Source of the DNA: Sutcliffiella sp. FSL R7-0096
GTDB taxonomy: Bacteria; Bacillota; Bacilli; Bacillales; Bacillaceae_I
Reading direction: 5' to 3'
Length of the DNA stretch: 64,000 nt
Assembly: GCF_038595065.1 (NCBI RefSeq)
Contig: NZ_CP152003.1
Coordinates: forward strand, 4,134,001-4,198,000
The notes under the pieces are model-generated. The model did no database searches. It saw nothing but the letters and a program-made list of their open reading frames with translations, and was not told where the DNA came from. This document shows, in pieces, positions 41,806 through 51,885 of this stretch; the first letter of the stretch is position 1, and every line of letters begins with the position of its first letter. A program made the translations under genes and the position numbers.

Positions 41806-44800
41806 CTATAAGTATACCTCAATTTTATTCTCGCGATGGGAAAGCTGTTGGTCCAGTAGTTCTTTACCAATCACGAAACCACCTTCACGATAGCGGTTCG
41901 CAGTCGCTTTTCCTGCAACCTCTGTTCCATTAACAAGTACTTTTTTATGATTTTTCCCTAGGTGATAGATGAATGTCACATCTTGTCCGTTTACTTTATA
42001 CGTAAATGTCAAACCGTCAAGCTCCGCCGGAAGCACAGGATCCACTACAAGGTCTCCAGCTTGGAAGCGGATGCCAAGGCAGTTGGAGATCAATTGGTTC
42101 ATGTAGATTCCAGGTCCGCTAGAATAGATTCTCCAGCCGCCTTTTACTTTTACAGAACCGTCGCGCAGTTTGCCGAATTGCTCTTGGGCTTCATAACGGT
42201 CGTTGAACTGGCCATCAGAAGAGCTGAAGTAAGCATTGCTTTGACGGCGCTCTGCGTTTGGCACTGCCTTCTGGATGTTGATTGGGTTGATTGTATTCAA
42301 GCCATTCCACACTTCATCGGTCTTCCCGAGCTTGGCCATCGCTTCCACGTAACGGATATGTGCGTGGACATATTGCAAGCCGATTTCACGACCGAAGTTT
42401 GCTGCTTGCTCGGCACGTTTGAAGTGAGTACTGACACCACCTGCATAGTTTGCCGGGCGGTTCATAAGGCGGACGCCGTCTGGGCAGTACAACTCTTTCT
42501 TAATAAGCTCAAAGTGTGCTTTCGCCTGTTCTGGTGTTAGTAGTTCGCTGATCATACTGCGAGTCATCGGCAGCAAACGATAATGAATGCCGGTTTTCGT
42601 ATCTTCAGGGTGTACCATCAATTCCGGTTTATCCTGTTCTTCCATGTAGACAAAACCAGGGATTACATCAGATGCAAGCATGTATTTGTTAAAGTCGATT
42701 TCAATTCCTTTTGCCAAAGCCTTCAGATCTTCTGCTTCATCTGTCAATACTTCCTCAAGTGCTTTGGAAAGAGTGTTCAATACTTGGTATGTCAAAGAAA
42801 CGGTCCAGCTCGATACCATGTATTGCTTCAGTTGGGCATTTGCTGGCTGCAGCGTGTCATCCCAGTCTCCATCCCCATAGGAAGATAAGAATGTATCATG
42901 TAGGAAGTGATCCTTAATAAATTGAATTTCTTTTTTCGCATGTTCCAACACAGTAGCTTTTTCTTCTGTGAAATGGAAAGCACCACGAACCGTGTAAGGA
43001 ACCTTTTCTTCTAAGATGGAGTAATCTTTTGTGATCGTCAGGTAATCACTTAACACTTTAAGTGGCCAAACGATGATGTCTCCATGGCTCTCTTCACTTT
43101 GGATACGGTTGTATTGATCAAACATGAACCATTGCGGCCAGTTCCCTGTATCCTCATATTGATGGGTGTATACCTTTTTGATGATTTCCTTCACGCTTTC
43201 GTAGTTTTGCGTTGCCATGAAGTATTCCGTTGGCCCCTGACAAACATCACGAGTTCCCCATGCCGCTCCCCCGTACTGCTCCAGTCCATGTGGCACAGAG
43301 TAGTGAACAAGCATGTTGTGCGTGTACCACCAAGCAGTGGCATTCATTTTTTCTAGCTCTTCCTTGCTTTCGCCCCCCAATGTCAGCTTGAATCCGTTCA
43401 TCACCTTTTCAAAAAATGCACGGTAACGCTCCACCTCTGTGGCAAAGTCCGGAGTCACAAATTCCCTCTCTTCACCGTGTAACAACCCTTGAACCGTCAT
43501 CGTCCAGCTTGCTGTTGCCTCTGTTTCCAATACCGCAAGGGAAGCAGATCCAGGTGCAACCCCTTCTGCAAGCTTTGTTTCGTCGCTAACGGTAAAGTCT
43601 GCACCTTCCACAGTCAGCTTATAAGCCAAGTCAGGGTATACATGCTTGCTGTCAGACCCTTCCACTGCTGTGAACATCAGCATTTTGCCGTCCTGATTCA
43701 TGTCATAGGAAACAACCAACTCGTTGTTGTTCATGGAGATTTGGTTGGTAACAAGGTAGCGATAGTTTTTGCCGTTTTCAGAAGCTACCTCTAATTGAAT
43801 GTCAGGCGAATCCACTATTGTATAGTTCGTCACCACGATCACATCATCCGCCGTTTTATAGTACCAGCGAGCATAGTTAAAGCCGATCTCGAATGAGGTA
43901 GGCATCGTTAATAGTTGGTATTGTCCATCCACTTCCACATAGATACGCTGTCCGGAAGTTTTCATGACATTCAATGCATTACGTGCATTTGTCATCATCT
44001 TATGGAAGGAAGTGTTACCCACCACAAGCTGGGAGTTGAAGATTCCGTACATATAAGAAGTGGAGGTGATGATGTTTTCCGTCATTTTGTCATTATTGCC
44101 TGACATGATGATATGACCGTGGGGACGCTCCACGATAAGCTCTTTTTCTTTTAGCACGATATGTTCATACGTATCTGTGAAGAAAGATAGCAAGGTGTCT
44201 CCGTCCCATTCTTCCTGCTGGCGAACCGGGAAGTACTTATCTAGTTCCTCTATTGTAAAGGAAGCCCCCGAAAGCACTCCCGATAGGTTTGCGTTGGCAC
44301 TTACTTTCTCCAACTCTTTAGCAGAGTAAGAAGTCAGCACTTTTACTTCCTCCCAAGCTTCTGCTACCTCCTCTGTAAACTCCAGCTCCGTTACAGCTTC
44401 CTGGTGATTTTCTTTGAATAGGCCATAAAATACGAAGCTTTCTTGTCCATCCAGCACAACCTTTTTGGATTGCAATCCTGTAAAAGCAAATTCATATTGA
44501 TAGATTTCATTGGCAAGTGTTTCTTTTGTCAGCACTTCTGGCTCATTTGTTTCTTTATAGGAAAGACCGAAGAATTGGAAGCCATCCGTTGAGTAGCCGA
44601 CTGCTTTTGTCAGGGAGCCTTGTTGCAGGTATGGAAAACCTCCTGGCTGTGGCTGGTTCTGACGGGAGCAGACAACATAGCCATGCTGCTCGTCTTCAAA
44701 TACTGTGTGGTCAATGTATTGAGATAAGTAGGATTCGTTTGTACGGACAAGTCCTTTGCTTCCGATTCCAACGTCTTGACCGTAAACGATATCGACCGTT

Positions 44801-45150
44801 TGGCCTTCGCCATTCACTTTTACATCCCAGAACCAGATGCCTTTTTCAGATAGACGGAAACTTACGGAATAGTCAATGTCATCCACTGTTCCTTTCCACT
44901 TGATTTCGTTTTGGGAATAGCTTGTGTTGCTGGTTGATTTTACGCCTAGTAATGGGTAGGCTTTGATACCATTTTCTCCGTGAACTCGAAGGTATAGATT
45001 GTTCAGTGCACCGTCGATCGGGTTGGACATCCATTGGTTGATCATGGTTTCTTTGTATGTTGCTTCGAAGAGGTCCCCGCTGTTTAGGAAGGTGAAGTGG
45101 ACGTCTCCTGACTCTATATTAATCTTTTGGCTCGATGTGGTTGTTTGCAT
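41806..45150 (-). CDS. GH94 phosphorylase, probable 1,2-beta-oligoglucan phosphorylase
   Basis: A 1114-residue cytosolic GH94 protein. The (alpha/alpha)6 barrel with DVCQGPTEYFMATQNYE and the catalytic acid in YGDGDWDDTLQPAN (near residue 760) is clear. The large N-terminal beta-sandwich domains match the roughly 1113-residue length of the Listeria innocua enzyme (Lin1839) rather than the 800-residue cellobiose phosphorylases. The Listeria gene neighbours a GH3 beta-glucosidase and an ABC importer, as here. It would release glucose 1-phosphate from beta-1,2-gluco-oligosaccharides. The exact linkage remains an inference. AAAGGAGG precedes the ATG. Confidence 0.85.
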   Translation of the reverse strand: MQTTTSSQKINIESGDVHFTFLNSGDLFEATYKETMINQWMSNPIDGALNNLYLRVHGENGIKAYPLLGVKSTSNTSYSQNEIKWKGTVDDIDYSVSFRLSEKGIWFWDVKVNGEGQTVDIVYGQDVGIGSKGLVRTNESYLSQYIDHTVFEDEQHGYVVCSRQNQPQPGGFPYLQQGSLTKAVGYSTDGFQFFGLSYKETNEPEVLTKETLANEIYQYEFAFTGLQSKKVVLDGQESFVFYGLFKENHQEAVTELEFTEEVAEAWEEVKVLTSYSAKELEKVSANANLSGVLSGASFTIEELDKYFPVRQQEEWDGDTLLSFFTDTYEHIVLKEKELIVERPHGHIIMSGNNDKMTENIITSTSYMYGIFNSQLVVGNTSFHKMMTNARNALNVMKTSGQRIYVEVDGQYQLLTMPTSFEIGFNYARWYYKTADDVIVVTNYTIVDSPDIQLEVASENGKNYRYLVTNQISMNNNELVVSYDMNQDGKMLMFTAVEGSDSKHVYPDLAYKLTVEGADFTVSDETKLAEGVAPGSASLAVLETEATASWTMTVQGLLHGEEREFVTPDFATEVERYRAFFEKVMNGFKLTLGGESKEELEKMNATAWWYTHNMLVHYSVPHGLEQYGGAAWGTRDVCQGPTEYFMATQNYESVKEIIKKVYTHQYEDTGNWPQWFMFDQYNRIQSEESHGDIIVWPLKVLSDYLTITKDYSILEEKVPYTVRGAFHFTEEKATVLEHAKKEIQFIKDHFLHDTFLSSYGDGDWDDTLQPANAQLKQYMVSSWTVSLTYQVLNTLSKALEEVLTDEAEDLKALAKGIEIDFNKYMLASDVIPGFVYMEEQDKPELMVHPEDTKTGIHYRLLPMTRSMISELLTPEQAKAHFELIKKELYCPDGVRLMNRPANYAGGVSTHFKRAEQAANFGREIGLQYVHAHIRYVEAMAKLGKTDEVWNGLNTINPINIQKAVPNAERRQSNAYFSSSDGQFNDRYEAQEQFGKLRDGSVKVKGGWRIYSSGPGIYMNQLISNCLGIRFQAGDLVVDPVLPAELDGLTFTYKVNGQDVTFIYHLGKNHKKVLVNGTEVAGKATANRYREGGFVIGKELLDQQLSHRENKIEVYL

Positions 45151-45232
45151 GATTGATCCTCCTTTAATGTTTGTTACTGATCTTACGACGTTGTTGAAAA
45201 AGTGTATTATTCTAAATATCCGTTTAATACCG

Positions 45233-45356
45233 CTGTTGATTTCCGCAAATGGCTTCGCTTTCCTAGGGGCTCTGGTGGAGCCTCCTCACTTCGTTGCGGG
45301 GTCTCCACCTAGCGCTATCTCCCTCAGGAGTCTACGCCTTTTGATCCAATCACCAG
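45233..45356 (+). repeat. R1 interspersed repeat, copy I
   Basis: About 124 bp in the 319-bp gap between the GH3 and GH94 genes (45151-45469), bounded by CTGTTGAT and AATCACCAG, with GGCTTCGCTTTCCTAGGGGC and GAGCCTCCTCAC. The remainder of the gap is T-rich and holds no gene. Confidence 0.85.
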
Positions 45357-45469
45357 CTAGAAACCACTTATATTTTTGTTTTTGCGTTTTTCATTTGGCC
45401 TCGACTGCCGTTTTTCAACGCTTGCGTCTTCGCCTTTTTCACCTGCTGATACTGCACTTTCGTTACAAA

Positions 45470-47629
45470 CTACTTATTTAAAACGAACTCTTTTATCGTC
45501 AATTCGTTGCTGTTCGGGCCGATCATGGCGTGGAATTTGCCTTTGTCACTTTTGAAGGTCAGGTCCGAATGGTAGTAACGGAGTTGATCTTCTGTGATGG
45601 TAAAGGTTACTTGTTTTGTTTCACCAGGCTCTAGCCATACTTTTTCATAGCCTTTTAGTTCTTTAAGCGGGCGGACGATTTCGCCAGACAGATCACGGAT
45701 ATATAACTGAACCGTCTCTTCACCGGCACGCTCTCCTGTGTTCGTCACCTTGACAGAAACATCGATGCTAGTGTCTTCTGTTAAGCTATCTGCTGAGGCG
45801 CTCACATCGCTGTAATCAAACGTTGTATAACTCAAGCCGAACCCAAATGGCAATAGGGGCTCATTTGGAATATCAAGATAATGTGTGACATAGCGCTCCT
45901 GCTTGTTTTCGCCTTGAGGGCGTCCCGTGTTGAAGCAGTTGTAGTAGATCGGCACCTGCCCGACAGAATATGGGAAACTCATTGTAAGTCTTCCAGAAGG
46001 ATTCGCCTCTCCAAACAACAGGTCTGCGATGGCTGAACCGGCTTCGGTACCTGGGTACCATGCTTCAAGCAAGGCATCCGATTCAGCAATTACTCCATGT
46101 AAATCCAAAGGACGACCATTGAAAAGTACCGTTACGACAGGTTTTCCAAGCTCCCTTATTCTCGCTACAAGCTTTAATTGTGCTTCTGGCAGGCGGATGT
46201 CTGCCCGGCAGCCACCTTCCCCGCTCATTTCAGATGCTTCTCCAAGTGCAAGGACAATGACATCTGCTTCCTTTGCTGTCTCCACTGCTTGATGGAGCTG
46301 TTCTTCTGTAATTGTTTCGATATCCGATCCCTGTGCCACTAAAAGGTTAGCCTCTGATGTTTTTGCAAGTAGTCCTTCATATACCTGTATTGCTGCTTCC
46401 TTTGAACCTTGCCAAGACCATGGGCCAAGCACATCTCCATTTTTGGCAAATGGACCGATGAGCGCGATTTTTTGTTCTTTATTTAATGGCAGAACCTCGT
46501 CATTTTTTAAAAGAACGCTAGATTTGATGGCAAGTTCCTTTGCCACTTGGCGGTGCTCTTCTGACATGATGACTTCTTTTTCTAGTTCCTCGCTCGTGCC
46601 GCGGTATGGATTTTCAAAGAGTCCAAGTTTGTTTTTAAGATTTAGAATACGTAAGACCGATTCGTCGATCAGTGCTTCCGAAAGCTCGTCGCTCTCTACA
46701 AGATCTTTAAGGTTCTTTGCATAACAGGCGGTCATCATTTCAATGTCCACCCCGGCTTCCAATCCTTTTAGCGCGGCTTCCCGTTCGTCTTCTGCAACAC
46801 CATGTGGAATCAATTCTTTTACTGCGCCCCAGTCGGAGATCATGACACCGTCAAAGCCCCATTCCGCTCGTAACAAATCTCTCATCAGCTTTTTGTTTCC
46901 TGAGGCAGGAATGCCGTCAACCGTGTTAAAAGCTGTCATGACCATTTCGCAGCCTTCATCGAGTGCTGCTTTGTACGCTGGCAAGTAAGACTCACGAAGC
47001 TGTCTTTCTGACATGTTGACGGTATTATAATCGCGGCCTCCTTCCGGTGCGCCGTATGCCGCAAAGTGTTTTACGCACGCTGCAACACGGTGAGTGTCAT
47101 TGGTCAAGTCCTCTCCTTGGAAGCCTCGAACAAAGGCCTTGGCAAAGACACTGTTCAGATAAGGATCTTCCCCGGTTGATTCCATCACTCGTCCCCATCT
47201 TGGATCTCTTACTAAGTCGACCATTGGTGCAAACGTGACATGAACACCAGCGACAGAGGCTTCTTTTGCCGCAATTTCGGCACTCTTTTCTGCAAGCTCT
47301 GTATCCCAGGAACAACCAATTGCGAGAGGTACAGGAAAGATGGTTTTAAATCCGTGGACTATATCTGCCATCATCAGTAGAGGAATTCCTAGCCGGTTTT
47401 CTGCAAGGTGCTCTCGTTGAATATTGGCAACTTCCCATGCCCCTGATGCACCAAGGACAGATCCGCTGTTTTGCACCACTTCATTTGAAATTCCCATATC
47501 TTCAAGAGGACCGGTAATTTCTCCATCCCCTGCTGCACCTTTATAGAAGAATGTTGCCAATTGCATGAGCTGGGATATTTTTTCCTCTAACGTCATCTGT
47601 TCTAAAAGGCTTTCCATGTTTTTAGCCAT
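45470..47629 (-). CDS. GH3 beta-glucosidase (BglX-like)
   Basis: A 719-residue GH3 enzyme without a signal peptide. The nucleophile Asp is in GFDGVMISDWGAV (about 263) within the (beta/alpha)8 domain. A five/six-stranded sandwich domain (about 380-570, with GEASEMSGEGGCR) and a C-terminal fibronectin-III-like domain follow. It would cleave the shortest beta-glucosides (such as sophorose) left by the phosphorylase. GGGGAGG precedes the ATG. Two GAAACG operator-like sites lie upstream. Confidence 0.9.
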   Translation of the reverse strand: MAKNMESLLEQMTLEEKISQLMQLATFFYKGAAGDGEITGPLEDMGISNEVVQNSGSVLGASGAWEVANIQREHLAENRLGIPLLMMADIVHGFKTIFPVPLAIGCSWDTELAEKSAEIAAKEASVAGVHVTFAPMVDLVRDPRWGRVMESTGEDPYLNSVFAKAFVRGFQGEDLTNDTHRVAACVKHFAAYGAPEGGRDYNTVNMSERQLRESYLPAYKAALDEGCEMVMTAFNTVDGIPASGNKKLMRDLLRAEWGFDGVMISDWGAVKELIPHGVAEDEREAALKGLEAGVDIEMMTACYAKNLKDLVESDELSEALIDESVLRILNLKNKLGLFENPYRGTSEELEKEVIMSEEHRQVAKELAIKSSVLLKNDEVLPLNKEQKIALIGPFAKNGDVLGPWSWQGSKEAAIQVYEGLLAKTSEANLLVAQGSDIETITEEQLHQAVETAKEADVIVLALGEASEMSGEGGCRADIRLPEAQLKLVARIRELGKPVVTVLFNGRPLDLHGVIAESDALLEAWYPGTEAGSAIADLLFGEANPSGRLTMSFPYSVGQVPIYYNCFNTGRPQGENKQERYVTHYLDIPNEPLLPFGFGLSYTTFDYSDVSASADSLTEDTSIDVSVKVTNTGERAGEETVQLYIRDLSGEIVRPLKELKGYEKVWLEPGETKQVTFTITEDQLRYYHSDLTFKSDKGKFHAMIGPNSNELTIKEFVLNK

Positions 47630-47660
47630 CCTTTGCTACCTCCCCGATCGTGTTGTATGA

Positions 47661-47674
47661 ACACGAAACGTTTT
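47661..47674. promoter_or_regulatory. cre or operator-like site ahead of the GH3 gene
   Basis: On the minus strand TGAAAACGTTTCGT resembles both the cre consensus and the GAAACGTTTC operator series. Confidence 0.5.
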
Positions 47675-47730
47675 CACTAAAAATAATGAATAAATATAAG
47701 CTTTTCTGTAATAAAATCTGCCATATTTGT

Positions 47731-47742
47731 CGAAACGTTTCT
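47731..47742. promoter_or_regulatory. LacI-type operator ahead of the GH3 gene
   Basis: CGAAACGTTTCT carries the perfect GAAACGTTTC core. It lies between the permease stop and the GH3 start. Confidence 0.68.
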
Positions 47743-47754
47743 ATTCATTTCGAT

Positions 47755-47778
47755 AAAGAGGCCCAATTGGCCCCTTTT
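47755..47778 (-). terminator. Hairpin terminator after the transporter genes
   Basis: AAAGAGGCC / GGCCCCTTT-type stem around CAATT, just past the permease stop and followed on the minus strand by TTTATC. Confidence 0.5.
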
Positions 47779-47783
47779 CCCTC

Positions 47784-48743
47784 TTATTCACCAGCAATAC
47801 CGGAGCGGTCGACACCTTCGACAAACCAGCGTTGCGTGATTGCATATACTACCAGCATCGGCAAGATCGTCATAACGGTACCTGCCATATTGATGCCTTC
47901 ATTGATTTCTGATGCTTCCCCACCACTTTGCGGGTACATCTGTTGATAGGTTGCTACGAACTTTTGCAGTTCGAGTGGTAACGTCGTTAATGAGTTACCA
48001 AAATAAATCGCTGCCAAATATGTTTCATTCCAGTACCAAACGAAGGAGAACAAGAACGAAATGATGATCGCAGGTGCAGCCATCGGAAGCGCAAGCGTCA
48101 AGAATATCCGTAAATATCCCGCCCCATCAAGCTGGGCTGCTTCTTCTAATGCTTTTGGCATCATTTTAAAGAATTGATAGAAAATCAAGATGAAAATCGC
48201 ACTGTTGATTCCCTGTCCAAGTAGTGCCGGAAACAAGAAAGACTGAATGCTTCCCAGAATACCAATCTCGTTAAAAAATACATAACGAGGGATGACCGTC
48301 ACTTGAGGTGGGATGATGAACGTCGCCAATACCAGCACGAACATGGTTCGTTTGAATGGAAAGGCAAAGCGTGCAAAACCATAACCCACCACTGCACATA
48401 CTGCCGTTTGAACAATGGCCGGGATGGCTGTTACATAAAAGGATTCCACTAAGGTAGGCAGGAATTTCAATACCGCATAGGCAGATTGATAGTTATCAAG
48501 ATAAAGTTGAGTCGGTATCCAGTTTACTAGTGGATTGAGAATATCATCCAAGCTTTTCAGACTGTAAGAAATCATATATAGCAACGGGAATAAGTAGACA
48601 AAGCCAATTCCGATCAACAGGCCGTAAATGAAAAGCTTATCGAGAAGGCCGTCGTTCCCTTTCATTCCGAAAGCGAGCTTTTTCAACCTGGTCACGATGC
48701 CTGTCCCTTTTGGTTTGCGGTTAGTCAGCGATTCGCTTGCCAT
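47784..48743 (-). CDS. Carbohydrate ABC transporter permease (MalG-like)
   Basis: About 319 residues, six transmembrane segments, with the EAA coupling loop EEAAQLDGAGYLRIFLTLALPMAAPA (about 225-250). ATG 48743 follows AAAGGAGG and avoids overlap with the preceding gene. A longer frame from 48842 would have no ribosome binding site. It pairs with the MalF-like permease upstream. Confidence 0.9.
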   Translation of the reverse strand: MASESLTNRKPKGTGIVTRLKKLAFGMKGNDGLLDKLFIYGLLIGIGFVYLFPLLYMISYSLKSLDDILNPLVNWIPTQLYLDNYQSAYAVLKFLPTLVESFYVTAIPAIVQTAVCAVVGYGFARFAFPFKRTMFVLVLATFIIPPQVTVIPRYVFFNEIGILGSIQSFLFPALLGQGINSAIFILIFYQFFKMMPKALEEAAQLDGAGYLRIFLTLALPMAAPAIIISFLFSFVWYWNETYLAAIYFGNSLTTLPLELQKFVATYQQMYPQSGGEASEINEGINMAGTVMTILPMLVVYAITQRWFVEGVDRSGIAGE

Positions 48744-48757
48744 GATAACGGCCTCCT

Positions 48758-49621
48758 TTAAGCATAATTTTTTCTTCCTCTGACGGTCAGCAGTGCTACT
48801 GAAATGCCTAGAGCAACCGCAATCAACAAGAAGTAGATCCATGATAGGGCTGAAGCATAGCCAAACCCTGTATTAATTTGAAACATGTTTGTTTGGATAT
48901 GTTCGATGACTGGATTTAACGAGAATATCGAGAATGTCACAATGGTATAAACCGTATTAACGACGATCATCGGGAAAATGCTTGGCAGTGTCACCTTCCA
49001 AAAGCATTCCCAGTTGGACGCGCCATCAATTTTGGCAGCTTCATATACTTGTGTATCTATTTTCTGCAAGGCTGCCAGGAAAATTAAGAACTGAACCCCG
49101 GAAAACCATAAAATAATGATCAGGTTATCCATTAAATACAGAAGGACACTACTGAATAATGAATCAGCAGAAAGCATCGTTTCAAATATCGCATAATCCT
49201 TGATGGACGGGATGGATGTCACTCCCTGTGAAATCAGCTCATTGATGACCGGGCCGCTCGCAATGATGACTGGAAGGAAGAAAATCATCCGGAAAAAATT
49301 GCGGAAGCGAATCGGCTGATTCAACAGGATCGCGATGATGAGTGAGAACACAATGATGATGGGCACAGAGAGCACAAGCTCTTGCACAAACGTCAATAGC
49401 TTTTGTGTGAACAGTGCATCCACCGTGAAGGCATGCTTGAAATTATCAAAATTGACAAAGGTCGTCTGGATCCCCTCTGTTGTGATCCGTACCTTTTGAA
49501 AGCTTAAGTACAAAGAATAGAAAAGGGGGTAAGCCGTGAATAGAATAAAACCAAGAATCCATGGTGAGATGAATAACAATCCTGTCAGCGTATTCTTTGA
49601 GCGCATGGATAACTGTTTCAT
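48758..49621 (-). CDS. Carbohydrate ABC transporter permease (MalF-like)
   Basis: A 287-residue permease with six transmembrane segments and the EAA loop YEAAKIDGASNWECFWKVTLPSIFP (about 193-217). AAGGGGG precedes the ATG. It lies 2 bp after the DUF5696 gene, showing a single transcript. Confidence 0.9.
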   Translation of the reverse strand: MKQLSMRSKNTLTGLLFISPWILGFILFTAYPLFYSLYLSFQKVRITTEGIQTTFVNFDNFKHAFTVDALFTQKLLTFVQELVLSVPIIIVFSLIIAILLNQPIRFRNFFRMIFFLPVIIASGPVINELISQGVTSIPSIKDYAIFETMLSADSLFSSVLLYLMDNLIIILWFSGVQFLIFLAALQKIDTQVYEAAKIDGASNWECFWKVTLPSIFPMIVVNTVYTIVTFSIFSLNPVIEHIQTNMFQINTGFGYASALSWIYFLLIAVALGISVALLTVRGRKNYA

Positions 49622-49623
49622 GC

Positions 49624-51885
49624 TTAATTCCCCCTTTCTTTTATGCTGAATGACGTAGCATCGACCGTTGTTCCCTCAATGGTAACGTCTGCGTCCGTAT
49701 AATTAACGATGATGGAGACGCCGTTTTCGTACATGACCTCAGAAACTCCCGGCTGGTGGACGATACGATCGATGATGGAGCTGTTCTCCACTTTTCCGAG
49801 ACTGTCTTTAATTTGACTGTATTGACTGATCAATTCCTCTTTCCAACTATCAAACTCGGAAGTATATAAACCTCTTGATGGAGTCTTCATCAAGAGCTGT
49901 GCAGACTCCCTTGTCAAGTAGAAGGATGGATAAGCACCAAACTCGATCATTCTCAGCACTTCTTCCGTCGGATTATGGGAGAAGTTGGAGAAGGTCGCAT
50001 AGTACGGCGTGTATCCCTTCAATACAATTTGTAAAAACGGCACAGTATCCGTTACAAACATATAGTTCGAGGAATACATCGGCATATCCAAGTACTTGTC
50101 CATATATCCCCAAGCATAGTCGTTTGGTCTGTATAAGGATAAATCAATATTTTGTTCCTGATAGTGAGCAAATAGTTCTTGATTCAAGCCGATCATGTCT
50201 GCTCTTGAAGATGCCATCCCTTTGTTAAAATCAGAGAATAGCTTGCTCCCAGTCGTTTCAATGGCAAGGTTCTCTACCCCATGATCCTTGAAAACCGCAG
50301 CATCTTTTTTCGCGATTTCCAGTGATTTTTCAGGACTGAGATAGTAACTGCTATAGCCATACTGACTTTTCGTCATCGGTTGGCCGTTAATTTTCTTGGA
50401 AACATCCTTGCTTCCAGAGAAGCCGGATGCTCCATCAAAAGCAGTCGTGAAATCTGTGTGGAGATAGAAAGGAACTTCTCTTTCCTCTAACTTTTGGATT
50501 GTTTCCTCCAAGTCACCTTTACTGCCAACCTTCTTTTCTAGCGGGAATTTCTGCGGCAGTGTTCCAGTCAATCCGCCTTTTGTCCAGCCTTTTAATACAA
50601 CATGCAAATTATCCACATCGTTTTGCTCAAGCTCTTCAACAAAAGCAGGAATATCGCGGATCTCCGTCATTGACTGAACAGTATTCCAAATCAGTCCTTT
50701 TTTCGTTTCCCCACCTAATAGCTCCAGGCGAAGATCTACCACATCTTCATTGTTACTAGAAAGGGAGCCCTTCTCCTCTAAATGTTGCTGATATTTGTTG
50801 GCCATGCCTACATAATCAGCTTCATCATTGGAGAGGAACATCACTTTTTGCTTAATATTGAAACTGTTTTTTTCCTCTTGGTAGACGTTGAAGCCTCCCA
50901 TGCTCTTACTTGTCGGTTGAAAATAATTAAAGCGATATTGATAATCGGATGTTACCCAAAAGAAGTCAGTAGAAGCGCCAGATGGGTAAGCAAGAATCCT
51001 GCCATAGCTTTGGCCTTCTTCAATGGAAGTAAGGAAGGCATTCTGCTTTACGCCATGCACTGCACCATAGACTGGAACGGATATCGCCTGTGCCGGGTAG
51101 GTGTAGACATTTTCTGTGCTTTTCGGTCTTGTAAATCCTTCATCTTCTCCGTAGATGGAACCGATGAATGGAGTATCGGAACGGAAAGCACTCTTTTCGA
51201 ATCGCATTAAGGCCCCGCTTCCGTCTGGTATAAATAAGTATCCGGTGATATCATCCATATGTGCGGCACCAAGGAAAGGGTAAACTTTCATGGCCACTAT
51301 CTTATTGTAGGTACCATCCTGTACGCCCTCATTCGGCACATCAATGACGATGTTTTCGTCTTCTAGCGTCACATTCAGCACTACTTCAATGCTGGAACCT
51401 CTAAAATCAATCTCTGCGGTAAAGCCGTTCTCGTTCATTTGAAGGTTAGGCTTCGTCTCTTCCGTCAGGATGCTTTCCGTCTTGATATTCCCGCGGCGAT
51501 CTAGATAATCAATGGTGATGGCCGATTGCACCATATCTGTCCATGTGTTGTTCAAGCGATAGTTATTGGCATTATCAACACCTGAGTGCCAAATATAGCC
51601 TGTTTCTTTGTTCTGAATTTTGATTGCCAGTGACTCTTCTTGTACATATAGCGCAAGCTTGTCGTTCTCCGTCACCTTTGTAAAGCCATCAAGCCTTCCT
51701 TCCGGCAGAGGTTTATTTTCTCCCTCTGGCTGTGTGAATTGATTGGAATCAAAGCGGAGGGTCTCTTCTCCGAGCTCTGTCTCCACTTCTATTTCCTCTA
51801 ACTCTTCCTTTGATGTCAATGATTCAGCGAAAACCGACACCGGAAGTATGGCGATAAGCATGGCAAGCAGAATTTTTTTATACAC
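49624..51885 (-). CDS. Exported DUF5696-family protein
   Basis: A 753-residue protein with a signal peptide (MYKKILLAMLIAILPVSVFA) and no lipobox. I see an N-terminal beta-rich half (about 30-370, with GYLFIPDGSGALMRFE). The C-terminal half has alternating strands and helices like a glycoside-hydrolase-type barrel (about 390-700, VVLKGWTKGGLTG, YLHTDFTTAF, LYRPNDYAWGYMD). No catalytic residues can be named. The start is GTG at 51885. A perfect AGGAGGTGAT Shine-Dalgarno sits inside the last codons of the upstream gene, so the two are tightly coupled. It may process or hold glycan near the permeases. Confidence 0.75.
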   Translation of the reverse strand: MYKKILLAMLIAILPVSVFAESLTSKEELEEIEVETELGEETLRFDSNQFTQPEGENKPLPEGRLDGFTKVTENDKLALYVQEESLAIKIQNKETGYIWHSGVDNANNYRLNNTWTDMVQSAITIDYLDRRGNIKTESILTEETKPNLQMNENGFTAEIDFRGSSIEVVLNVTLEDENIVIDVPNEGVQDGTYNKIVAMKVYPFLGAAHMDDITGYLFIPDGSGALMRFEKSAFRSDTPFIGSIYGEDEGFTRPKSTENVYTYPAQAISVPVYGAVHGVKQNAFLTSIEEGQSYGRILAYPSGASTDFFWVTSDYQYRFNYFQPTSKSMGGFNVYQEEKNSFNIKQKVMFLSNDEADYVGMANKYQQHLEEKGSLSSNNEDVVDLRLELLGGETKKGLIWNTVQSMTEIRDIPAFVEELEQNDVDNLHVVLKGWTKGGLTGTLPQKFPLEKKVGSKGDLEETIQKLEEREVPFYLHTDFTTAFDGASGFSGSKDVSKKINGQPMTKSQYGYSSYYLSPEKSLEIAKKDAAVFKDHGVENLAIETTGSKLFSDFNKGMASSRADMIGLNQELFAHYQEQNIDLSLYRPNDYAWGYMDKYLDMPMYSSNYMFVTDTVPFLQIVLKGYTPYYATFSNFSHNPTEEVLRMIEFGAYPSFYLTRESAQLLMKTPSRGLYTSEFDSWKEELISQYSQIKDSLGKVENSSIIDRIVHQPGVSEVMYENGVSIIVNYTDADVTIEGTTVDATSFSIKERGN

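Noticed and set aside
41962-42540. 192-residue plus-strand frame opposite the GH94 gene
   Set aside because: Fully contained in a strong coding sequence, no recognisable domain or ribosome binding site.
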